A stretch of 39,556 nucleotides of DNA. Origin: an uncultured Ruminococcus sp. Lineage in GTDB: Bacteria; Bacillota; Clostridia; UBA1212. Positions 15,044 through 22,711 of the stretch are shown here, piece by piece. Position 1 is the first letter of the stretch; every line of letters starts with the position of its first letter. Both the position numbers and the translations under genes were made by a program. Below the pieces are notes generated by a model. That model was not told the origin of the DNA, ran no database searches, and worked only from the letters and a program-made list of their open reading frames with translations. The stretch is from positions 1 through 39,556 of the forward strand of contig CADAZX010000025.1 of the NCBI GenBank assembly GCA_902792515.1, written 5' to 3'.

Positions 15044-17230
15044 ATGAAACTCATTATTGCCGAGAAACCGAGCCTGGCGCGGAATATCGCGGCCGCCATC
15101 GGGAACGCGAAAAGAGCAAACGGATATATCGTGTGCGACGGCTACATTGTGACGTGGGCGTTCGGGCACCTCTTTTCGCTGTGCGATATTGAGGACTACA
15201 CCGGGAAGGAGACTGTTCCCGGGGCGCCGAGAAAGTGGACGATGGAGGGACTTCCGTGCTACCCCGAGACTTTCAGATTTTCCCTGAGAAAAGGTGAAAA
15301 CGGGACGCTTGACGACGGCGTGAGGCAGCAGTTTGAGACGATAAAGGCGCTCGCGCACAGGGAGGACGTGGACACCGTTATAAACGCGGGAGACGCAGAC
15401 CGGGAGGGCGAGATCATCGTCAGAATCTGCATTATGAACGCGTTCGGCAACAACACGGGCACGGGCAAACTCGACGCGGGAGGGCGGCAGCTTAAAAGGC
15501 TGTGGCTTCCAGACCAGACTCCGGAGACGGTGAGAAGCGCGCTCGCCGACCTTAAAGACGAGGCGGATTACGAGAACCTCGCGAGCGAGGGCTTCGCGCG
15601 CACGTATATTGACTGGCTGTACGGCGTGAACCTGACGAGGTTCGCGACCATAAAGACCGGAAGGCTTTTGCGCGTGGGGCGCGTTATCGTGCCGATCGTG
15701 AAGGCGATCTACGACCGCGACATGCAGATAAGGTACTTTAAGCCCGAGAAGTATTTCGGCATCGCCTCGCAGGAGGAGACAAAGGGCAGCAAGGTGCAAC
15801 TCGTCAGCAGGCAGAAATTTCCGGGCGACCGTGAGTTCGAAGCGGAGCGTGAGTGCGCGCGCTACAATGCCGAAAAAGCCGTCGTGACAGCGAAAAAGAC
15901 GAAAAAGGACACGCTGAAGCCGGGCAAGCTCTACTCACTTTCAAAACTCCAGAACGTCCTCGGCAAAAAGTACAAAATGCCGATGGAAAAGAGCCTGGAG
16001 ATCGTTCAGAAGCTCTACGAGCAGGGGTACCTTACGTACCCGCGTACCAACTCGGAGTATCTGGCGTCCGCCGAAAAGGACAAGGTCAAAAAGGTGCTCG
16101 GCGTCGTCGCGCGGCTCGGGTACGACGTGGCTTTCCGCGACGACAAGAACATTTTCGACGACTCCAAGATCGAGTCGCACTCGGCTATCACGCCGACGTA
16201 TATAATTCCCGACAAGACAAAGCTGACGCCTGACGAGCTGACGGTCTACTCGACGGTGATGCGCAGGTTTGCGGCTGTTTTCTGCAAGGAACCGTGCCTC
16301 GCGAACAGGACCGAGATCACTGTCAGCGTCGGAAAGCTCGAGGATTTCGTGCTGAAGGGGACCGTTATCGTCCAGAAGGGCTGGATGAAGTACGACGACG
16401 CGTCGACTGGCGAGAAAATTCTGCCGCCGCTGGAAAAGGGCGACGAGGTGAACATTAACTTCAAGCCGGTCGAAAAGGAGACGACTCCTCCGAAACACTA
16501 CACAATCGAGACGCTCAACAACTACCTCAAAAATCCTTTCAGGGAGGAAAAGGCGAAGGCGGCCGAGAACGACGCGCAGCCCGCCCAGGACGACGGCTAC
16601 GGAACCGACGACGCCGAAGAGTACAGGATGATCCTCGAGGGGCTGGAGCTCGGCACCGAGGCGACCAGAACGGGCATCATCAACAACGCGATCAAAAGCA
16701 AATACATCGACCTGAAAAAGGACGTCTATTCGATCCTTCCCGACGGCGAGTTTCTGATCGAGAGCCTTGTCGCGATGAAGATCTCGATGGACAAGCACAA
16801 AACGTCGGAACTCGGCAGGGTACTCAAAAGAATTTTCCACGGCGAGATGCAGATCGGCCGCGGTATCGAGCTTGCGGAGCAGCAGATTACAGAGGTTTTC
16901 GAAGGGGCAAAGGCTGTCGCGGCGCCTGAGACGGACACGGATTTCGGCTCGGTCGGCGACGTCGTCGGCAAGTGCCCTGTCTGCGGAAAGGACGTCGTGA
17001 GGACGTTCTTCGGGTACGGGTGTACCGGCTTCAGGGACAGCGGGTGCAAGTTCGCGGTCAGCATGATCATCTGCAGGCGCGTGATCTCGAAGGCAAACGT
17101 CAAAATGCTTCTCGAGACCGGAAAAACCTCGAAAATCACCGGGTTCACTTCCAAAAACGGGAAGACGTTCGACGCGTTTTTAAAGCTTTCGGACGATAAA
17201 ACAAAGGCGGTTTTTGACTTCGACAGGTGA
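15044..17230 (+). CDS. topB: DNA topoisomerase III (type IA)
   Basis: A 728-residue protein. The start at 15044 is supported by AAGGA (15031-15035) and by the family N-terminus MKLIIAEKPSLARNIA. The TOPRIM domain supplies E7-K8-P9 and D117-A-D119-R-E121, which bind Mg. The catalytic tyrosine is Y332 in YLTYPRTNSEYL; it forms the 5'-phosphotyrosyl link when the enzyme decatenates or relaxes negatively supercoiled single-stranded regions. An acidic insert (about 505-530, DDAEEY) precedes the distal core. The C-terminus carries a zinc-ribbon-like module from about residue 644 (CPVCGKD, YGCTG, GCKFAVS), then a basic end. Length and order of motifs fit Firmicute TopB. It lies just after the nfeD-SPFH terminator; its own promoter is not obvious. 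Confidence 0.95.
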   Translation: MKLIIAEKPSLARNIAAAIGNAKRANGYIVCDGYIVTWAFGHLFSLCDIEDYTGKETVPGAPRKWTMEGLPCYPETFRFSLRKGENGTLDDGVRQQFETIKALAHREDVDTVINAGDADREGEIIVRICIMNAFGNNTGTGKLDAGGRQLKRLWLPDQTPETVRSALADLKDEADYENLASEGFARTYIDWLYGVNLTRFATIKTGRLLRVGRVIVPIVKAIYDRDMQIRYFKPEKYFGIASQEETKGSKVQLVSRQKFPGDREFEAERECARYNAEKAVVTAKKTKKDTLKPGKLYSLSKLQNVLGKKYKMPMEKSLEIVQKLYEQGYLTYPRTNSEYLASAEKDKVKKVLGVVARLGYDVAFRDDKNIFDDSKIESHSAITPTYIIPDKTKLTPDELTVYSTVMRRFAAVFCKEPCLANRTEITVSVGKLEDFVLKGTVIVQKGWMKYDDASTGEKILPPLEKGDEVNINFKPVEKETTPPKHYTIETLNNYLKNPFREEKAKAAENDAQPAQDDGYGTDDAEEYRMILEGLELGTEATRTGIINNAIKSKYIDLKKDVYSILPDGEFLIESLVAMKISMDKHKTSELGRVLKRIFHGEMQIGRGIELAEQQITEVFEGAKAVAAPETDTDFGSVGDVVGKCPVCGKDVVRTFFGYGCTGFRDSGCKFAVSMIICRRVISKANVKMLLETGKTSKITGFTSKNGKTFDAFLKLSDDKTKAVFDFDR

Positions 17231-17257
17231 AAAACGGCTTTTTGAGGCTTTTTCACC
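17226..17257 (+). terminator. Hairpin after topB
   Basis: GGTGAAAAA (17226-17234) and TTTTTCACC (17249-17257) form a perfect 9-bp stem with a 14-nt loop that overlaps the topB stop codon. It is AT-rich and lacks a following U-run, so it is a weak terminator at best. The rest of 17258-17500 shows no gene or convincing site. Confidence 0.45.
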
Positions 17258-17502
17258 CGTTGCGGCCGCGTTTCATCCCGTTTTTGAGAAATTATGTTGT
17301 AAGAGGCTGGCGCGAAACCGGTACTACCGGGCGGAAATCTGATTATTTGCGCGTTACGCGGCATCAAACGGCGCTTCATGTGAACAAAAAGCCTTATTAA
17401 ACGGTGCGCGCGGGCGCAAAGACGGCGGCGGAAACGGCGCTAATCACGCGCAAACAACATTTCCGGCGGAAAATTGAATTGCGCTTAAAAATGAAAAAAC
17501 GC

Positions 17503-17531
17503 TTGAAATTTTGGCAGATTTTTAGTAAAAA
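17503..17531 (+). promoter_or_regulatory. Possible promoter of the Ca-ATPase gene
   Basis: TTGAAA (17503-17508), 17-bp spacer, TAAAAA (17526-17531). It would give a leader of about 115 nt that contains the palindrome CGTCCGCGGACG. No known riboswitch motif was recognised in it. Confidence 0.4.
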
Positions 17532-17656
17532 AGGAAAGATTCGGACCTGCCGTCCGCGGACGCTTGAAGGGCTCTCTGCGCGCGGAGGTTGCGGAAACAT
17601 AGAATCTTGCGGGAGCAGGGCTTTCGCAAAAAGGAAAAAGAAGGGTGTTTACCGGG

Positions 17657-20347
17657 ATGAATTATTATTCAGATTCAATTGAAGACGTACTGTCGGCTGT
17701 AGAAAGCAGAGACGGCGGTCTCACGCAGCAGGAGGCGGAGGAGAGACTTGCGAAGAACGGCAAGAACAAGCTTGCCGAGAAGAAAAAGGTCCCGCTCATC
17801 GTAAGGTTTTTCAAAGAGATGGCCGACCCGATGATCCTCGTTCTGATTGCCGCCGCGGCTATCTCGCTGGTCACCGCCATAATCAACGGCGAAGGCTTCG
17901 CGGACGTCATTATCATTATGACGGTCGTTATAATCAACGCGGTCCTCGGAGTTTACCAGGAGAACAAGGCCGAGAAGGCGATCGAGGCGCTGGCGGAGAT
18001 GTCGGCGGCGACGAGCAAGGTCTACCGCGACGGAATACTCAGGATCGTCCACAGCGAGGACCTCGTTGTCGGAGACGTCGTGGAGCTTGAAGCGGGCGAC
18101 CAGATTCCCGCGGACGGAAGGATCATCGAGTGCCACAGCCTCAAGATCGAAGAGGCCGCGCTTACCGGAGAGAGCGTTCCTGTCAACAAAATGATCGACG
18201 CGCTTAAAATGGAGGACGGCAAAAAGGTGCCGCTCGGCGACCGCAAGAACATGGTCTACATGGGCAGCACGGTCTCCTACGGAAGAGGCAGAGCGGTCAT
18301 CGTGGCTGCGGGAATGGACACCGAAATGGGTAAAATTGCCGATGTGCTCGCGAAGACTTCGGAGGGCGAAACCCCGCTCCAGAAGAAACTCGGCGAACTC
18401 AGCAAGATCCTGTCGATCCTCGTGCTGGCGATCTGCGTCGTCATTTTCCTCCTGGGAATAGGCAAAGAGTTCCTCAACACGAAAACGGTTACGCTCGACA
18501 CCGTTCTCGCGACGTTCATGACGGCGATCAGTCTCGCGGTCGCGGCGATTCCGGAAGGACTTGCGGCGGTCGTCACGGTCGTGCTTTCCATCGGCGTCAC
18601 CAACATGTCCAAGCGCAACGCGATCATCAGAAAGCTCACCGCCGTCGAGACTCTCGGCTGCGCGCAGATAATCTGCAGCGACAAGACCGGTACGCTCACG
18701 CAGAACAAGATGACGGTCGTCGAACACCGCGGTGACAGCGACGTGAAGACTGCCATTGCCATGGCGAGCTGCTCCGATTCGACGCTTGACGAAAACAACG
18801 AGGCGGTCGGAGAACCCACCGAGAACGCGCTTGTCAACTACGCGTTCAAGCTCGGCTACCCGAAGACGGAGCTCTCAAAAGAGTACGTCCGCGTTGGCGA
18901 GGCGCCTTTCGACAGCGTGCGCAAGATGATGTCGACGGTTCACGAGCACGACGGAAAGTTCGTGCAGTTCACGAAGGGCGCGCCCGACATGGTGCTCGCG
19001 AGGTGCTCGTTCTACCTTAAGGACGGAAACGTTTTGCCGCTCGACGACGCGAAGAGAGCGGAGATCATGGCCGACAACAAGGCGATGGCCGACCGGGCGC
19101 TGCGTGTGCTTGCCGCTTCGGAAAAGTATTACGATACAATGCCCTTGAGTCTCGAGCCCGAGGCGCTTGAAAAAGACCTGATATTCCTCGGACTCACGGG
19201 TATGATCGACCCGATCAGACCGGAAGTCGTCGACGCGATCAAGGAGTGCAAAACCGCCGGAATCCGCGCCGTCATGATCACGGGCGACCACCTGGATACC
19301 GCGGTTGCGATAGCGAAGCAGCTCGGAATTCTGGAAGAAGGCACGAAGGCGATCTCCGGAAGCGCGCTGGATGAGATTTCCGACGAGGAGCTTGCCGAGA
19401 CGATCGAGCAGTACCGCGTTTACGCGAGAGTTCAGCCTGAGCACAAGGTCAGGATCGTGAACGCGTGGAGGAACAAGGGCTACGTCACCGCGATGACCGG
19501 CGACGGCGTTAACGACGCACCCAGCATCAAGAACGCTGACATCGGCGTGGGCATGGGCATCACCGGAACCGACGTTACGAAGAACGTGGCGGATATGGTT
19601 CTCGCTGACGACAACTTCGCGACGATCGTCGGTGCGGTCTCCGAGGGCAGAAGAATTTACTCGAACATCAGGAAGGCGATACAGTTCCTGCTCTCGTCGA
19701 ACATGTCCGAGGTGCTGACGGTCTTCTTCGCGACGCTGATGGGCTTCACGATTTTGAAGCCTGTTCACCTCCTGTGGATCAACCTGATCACCGACTGCTT
19801 CCCGGCGCTTGCGCTCGGCGTTGAGCCGGCCGAGGCCAGAATTATGGAGAAAAAACCGAGATCCACAAAGAGCGGCATTTTCTCCGAGGGCGTCGGATTC
19901 GACATCGTTTACCAGGGATTTTTGACAACTCTTCTCACAATGACGGCGTTCTTTATCGGCGAGTACATTGCCGACGGCGCGGCTTTCAGGTTCACGAACA
20001 TCGCGGACTGCATCGACGGAATGACGATGGCCTTCGTGACGATGAGCATGGCGGAAATCTTCCACAGCCTCAATATGAGAAGCCAGAGGGGCAGCATTTT
20101 CACGATCGGAACGAACAACAAAATGCTCTACGGCGCGGCGGTGCTCAGCTTTATTCTGACGACCGCGGTTATTTACCTGCCTTACGTTCACGACTGGTTC
20201 GGCTTCAAGTCGCTCAGTTTTACGGAATACGCGATCGCGATGGGGCTTGCGTTCCTGATGATTCCGTGCGTCGAGCTGATGAAGCTTATCCAGAGAAGCA
20301 TTGCGAAATCGAAGAACAAGGACAAGGACAGAGTGCGCAAGGGCTAA
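17657..20347 (+). CDS. Calcium-transporting P-type ATPase (type IIA-like)
   Basis: An 896-residue protein from ATG 17657 (MNYYSDSIEDVL); an in-frame GTG at 17645 would add four residues. Domains in order: N-terminal cation-ATPase domain, two helices, actuator domain with TGES at T170-S173, helices 3-4 with AIPEGLAAVVT, phosphorylation site D342 in CSDKTGTLTQNK, nucleotide-binding domain, the hinge TGDGVNDAPS at about 614-622, then six C-terminal helices. SNMSE in helix 5 and NLITDCFPALALG in helix 6 correspond to calcium-site helices of SERCA-like pumps, so calcium export driven by ATP is the best call. PMCA-type regulatory tails are absent. Its upstream gap is 426 bases and a separate terminator follows, so it is probably monocistronic. 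Confidence 0.92.
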   Translation: MNYYSDSIEDVLSAVESRDGGLTQQEAEERLAKNGKNKLAEKKKVPLIVRFFKEMADPMILVLIAAAAISLVTAIINGEGFADVIIIMTVVIINAVLGVYQENKAEKAIEALAEMSAATSKVYRDGILRIVHSEDLVVGDVVELEAGDQIPADGRIIECHSLKIEEAALTGESVPVNKMIDALKMEDGKKVPLGDRKNMVYMGSTVSYGRGRAVIVAAGMDTEMGKIADVLAKTSEGETPLQKKLGELSKILSILVLAICVVIFLLGIGKEFLNTKTVTLDTVLATFMTAISLAVAAIPEGLAAVVTVVLSIGVTNMSKRNAIIRKLTAVETLGCAQIICSDKTGTLTQNKMTVVEHRGDSDVKTAIAMASCSDSTLDENNEAVGEPTENALVNYAFKLGYPKTELSKEYVRVGEAPFDSVRKMMSTVHEHDGKFVQFTKGAPDMVLARCSFYLKDGNVLPLDDAKRAEIMADNKAMADRALRVLAASEKYYDTMPLSLEPEALEKDLIFLGLTGMIDPIRPEVVDAIKECKTAGIRAVMITGDHLDTAVAIAKQLGILEEGTKAISGSALDEISDEELAETIEQYRVYARVQPEHKVRIVNAWRNKGYVTAMTGDGVNDAPSIKNADIGVGMGITGTDVTKNVADMVLADDNFATIVGAVSEGRRIYSNIRKAIQFLLSSNMSEVLTVFFATLMGFTILKPVHLLWINLITDCFPALALGVEPAEARIMEKKPRSTKSGIFSEGVGFDIVYQGFLTTLLTMTAFFIGEYIADGAAFRFTNIADCIDGMTMAFVTMSMAEIFHSLNMRSQRGSIFTIGTNNKMLYGAAVLSFILTTAVIYLPYVHDWFGFKSLSFTEYAIAMGLAFLMIPCVELMKLIQRSIAKSKNKDKDRVRKG

Positions 20348-20429
20348 ACGCGCAGGCGCTGAGAGTTTTTCCGGAAAATTTCCGGAGAATGGCTTCGCAC
20401 TAAAAAATCAAAAATAATAATCAAGCGGG

Positions 20430-20468
20430 ACAGGTGAGTAGGAGAATGTAACTCACCTGTTTCTCTTT
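20430..20468 (+). terminator. Rho-independent terminator
   Basis: ACAGGTGAGT (20430-20439) and ACTCACCTGT (20451-20460) form a perfect 10-bp stem with an 11-nt loop, followed by TTCTCTTTT. It lies 83 bases after the ATPase stop codon. Confidence 0.8.
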
Positions 20469-20511
20469 TATAAAGGGCGAGATTTTGACACGATCCCGTG
20501 GACGATTCCTT

Positions 20512-20540
20512 TTGACACGGGGCCCTGTTGGTGCTATACT
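20512..20540 (+). promoter_or_regulatory. Sigma-A promoter of proS
   Basis: -35 TTGACA (20512-20517), 17-bp spacer, -10 TATACT (20535-20540). A second TTTTGACACG lies exactly 27 bp upstream (20483-20492) but has no matching -10. The ~100-nt leader contains GCGGG/CCCGC (20608-20624) and a longer-range TCCGCG/CGCGGA pairing. It lacks a recognisable T-box antiterminator, so tRNA-dependent control is not supported. Confidence 0.75.
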
Positions 20541-20646
20541 GTCATAAGGTTCAAAGCGTCCGCGGAGCAGCAGAGAGGCATTTGAAAAACGTGACGCGGA
20601 AGGAACGGCGGGACTTATGCCCGCATCAAATTTCGGAGAGTGAATT

Positions 20647-22368
20647 ATGAAAGTATCGGAACTTTTGGGAAGGCGTTTTAAAGAGGCGCCGTCATCGTGC
20701 ATTATAGACAGCCACAAGCTGACGGTCAGAGGCGGGTACATCAAGTACATGGCGAACGGAATCTATTCCCTGTTCATGCCCATGCGCAGAATTACCCGAA
20801 AAATAGAGAATATCATTCGCGAGGAAATGGACGCGATCGACGGGCAGGAGGTGCTGTTCCCGGTCGCGATGCCCGCTTCGCTGTGGGAGGAGTCCGGCAG
20901 GTACTACAGTATCGGCAGCGAGATGGCGCGCTGGACCGACCGCAACAACAACAAGATGGTGCTCGGAATGACCCACGAGGAGGCTGCGGTTCACCTTGCG
21001 AAAAACACGGCCGAGTCGTACGCGCAGTACCCGTTCATGATCTACCAGATTCAGACGAAATTCCGCGACGAACCCAGGGCGAGGGGCGGTTTGATCCGCG
21101 TTCGCGAATTCACGATGAAGGACGCGTACTCGTTCCACACGACGCAGGAGGACCTCGAGCAGTACTACATGCGCTGCTATCACGCTTACGAGAGGATCTT
21201 CAGAAGGTGCGGCGTGAAGAACTTTATTGCGGTCAAATCCGACTCGGGAATGATGGGCGGCAACGTTTCGCACGAGTTCATGCTCCTCACCGAGATCGGC
21301 GAGGACACGCTGGCGATTTGCCCTGAGTGCGGCTACAGCGCGAACATGGAAGCGGCCGAGTGCATCGTCGAAAACGAACCCGGAGAGGCTGGCGAACTCG
21401 AGAAAATCAGCACGCCCGGCGTTAAAACGATCGAGGACCTCCAGAAGTTCCTCAAAACTCCTGCGGAGAAATTCGCCAAGGCCGTGGTTTACCAGAAAAA
21501 CAAGGACGACGCGTACGTGATCGTTTTCGTGAGGGGCGACCTCGACGTCAACGAGACGAAGCTCAGGAACTACCTCTGCGAGGAGATTCACCCGGGCACG
21601 GTGACAGACGAGTGCGGAATCGTCGCGGGATTTATCGGGCCGATCGGACTTCCGAAGAACGTGACGGTCGTTTTCGACAGATCTCTTGAAGGCATCGAGA
21701 GCCTTGTATCCGGCGCGAACGAGCCTGATTTCCACTACAGGAACCTCAATATCAAGCGCGACTGCGGCGACGTCAAGTATGTGGACGTGGCCAAAACGTT
21801 CGCCGGCGCAACGTGCCCCTGCTGCGGCAAAAAGGCCCTCACCATCAAAAAAGGCATCGAGATCGGAAATATTTTCCAGCTCGGCACCAAGTACACGAAG
21901 GCCATGGATATGACCTACCTTGACGCGAACGGCGAGGCGCAGTACCCAATCATGGGCTGCTACGGCATCGGCGTGGGCAGGCTCGCGGCGTCTATCTGCC
22001 AGGAGAGCTGCGACAACTACGGACCGATCTGGCCGATCTCCGTGGCGCCGTGGGAGGTGGAAATCTGCAACCTCAGAAACGACGATGAAAAGGTCAGAAC
22101 AACCGCGCAGAAGCTGTACGACGATCTCACGAAGGCCGGGGTGGAGGTGCTTTATGACGACCGTGATATAAGACCGGGTTCGATGTTCGCCGATGCCGAC
22201 CTTTTGGGTGTGCCGGTGAGGGTCGTTGTGAGCCCCAAAACGTGCGACCGGGATGTTGTAGAGGTGTCCCTTCGCGACAAGTCGCTTAAGACCGAGTTCG
22301 ACATCGAGACCGCCTGCGAGGACATCGCGATGCTCGTGAACGAGCTGAAAGCAAAGCTTAGGCAGTAA
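20647..22368 (+). CDS. proS: Prolyl-tRNA synthetase, bacterial type
   Basis: A 573-residue class II synthetase that charges tRNA-Pro with proline. GGAGAG (20635-20640) precedes the ATG. Motif 2 lies in FRDEPRARGGLIRVREFTMKDAYSFH; motif 3 is GCYGIGVGRLAAS near residue 440. Between them, about 224-407, is the YbaK-like insertion domain that edits mischarged Ala-tRNA-Pro, placing this in the bacterial rather than the eukaryote/archaeal ProRS group. The C-terminal anticodon-binding domain begins near WPISVAPWEVEICNL. The insertion contains CPEC and CPCC pairs (near residues 224 and 390) that could form a zinc site. It has its own promoter and tandem terminators. Confidence 0.96.
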   Translation: MKVSELLGRRFKEAPSSCIIDSHKLTVRGGYIKYMANGIYSLFMPMRRITRKIENIIREEMDAIDGQEVLFPVAMPASLWEESGRYYSIGSEMARWTDRNNNKMVLGMTHEEAAVHLAKNTAESYAQYPFMIYQIQTKFRDEPRARGGLIRVREFTMKDAYSFHTTQEDLEQYYMRCYHAYERIFRRCGVKNFIAVKSDSGMMGGNVSHEFMLLTEIGEDTLAICPECGYSANMEAAECIVENEPGEAGELEKISTPGVKTIEDLQKFLKTPAEKFAKAVVYQKNKDDAYVIVFVRGDLDVNETKLRNYLCEEIHPGTVTDECGIVAGFIGPIGLPKNVTVVFDRSLEGIESLVSGANEPDFHYRNLNIKRDCGDVKYVDVAKTFAGATCPCCGKKALTIKKGIEIGNIFQLGTKYTKAMDMTYLDANGEAQYPIMGCYGIGVGRLAASICQESCDNYGPIWPISVAPWEVEICNLRNDDEKVRTTAQKLYDDLTKAGVEVLYDDRDIRPGSMFADADLLGVPVRVVVSPKTCDRDVVEVSLRDKSLKTEFDIETACEDIAMLVNELKAKLRQ

Positions 22369-22503
22369 AAAACAGCTGTCAACCAGAGGTTATCGCGCCG
22401 CAGATCACACGCTTCAAAAACGGTATGTGAAAACCGCCATACAAAATACAAAACCGCGGATGAAGCACCGTTCCGCCGCATTTAATAATTGTTACAAGAG
22501 CAG

Positions 22504-22540
22504 CCCGCCTCCCCGCGCTTGTAAGGGAGGCGGGTTTTTT
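22504..22540 (+). terminator. Strong rho-independent terminator downstream of proS
   Basis: CCCGCCTCCC (22504-22513) and GGGAGGCGGG (22525-22534) form a perfect stem, followed by six T residues. It lies about 135 bases after the proS stop. The gap 22369-22503 shows no other feature. Confidence 0.92.
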
Positions 22541-22579
22541 GATACGTCCGACGGATTGCCGGCATGTTTGAAAACGGTA

Positions 22580-22625
22580 CCGGACGCGCCGCCGGTAATT
22601 TTTGGGGGCGCGTCCGGCTTTTTTC
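22580..22625 (+). terminator. Second rho-independent terminator
   Basis: CCGGACGCGCC (22580-22590) and GGCGCGTCCGG (22607-22617) form a perfect 11-bp stem, followed by CTTTTTT. With the terminator at 22504 it makes a tandem barrier before the promoter at 22645. Confidence 0.9.
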
Positions 22626-22644
22626 CTCGTTTTTTCGATTGAAA

Positions 22645-22673
22645 TTGAAAAACACGCGTCATTGGTGTACAAT
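22645..22673 (+). promoter_or_regulatory. Promoter of the exported GH99-like gene
   Basis: -35 TTGAAA (22645-22650), 17-bp spacer, -10 TACAAT (22668-22673), immediately after the tandem terminators. Confidence 0.65.
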
Positions 22674-22711
22674 ATCATCAGATACTTTCGATTTAACGGA
22701 GGTTTTAACAA

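Noticed and set aside
17532..17656. Metal-responsive riboswitch upstream of the Ca-ATPase
   Set aside because: No conserved yybP-ykoY or other known aptamer elements were seen; only a 12-bp palindrome is present.
18875..20191. 438-codon minus-strand open frame opposite the Ca-ATPase gene
   Set aside because: Arg/His/Val-rich shadow of a well-supported P-type ATPase with all motifs in order; no ribosome site or family resemblance.
20541..20646. T-box riboswitch upstream of proS
   Set aside because: The leader is only about 100 nt and lacks the conserved antiterminator sequence and a terminator alternative. The small hairpins present do not fit the T-box layout.
22369..22503. tRNA or small RNA gene after proS
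   Set aside because: No cloverleaf or T-loop consensus could be formed; the stretch appears to be ordinary 3' untranslated sequence ahead of the terminator.
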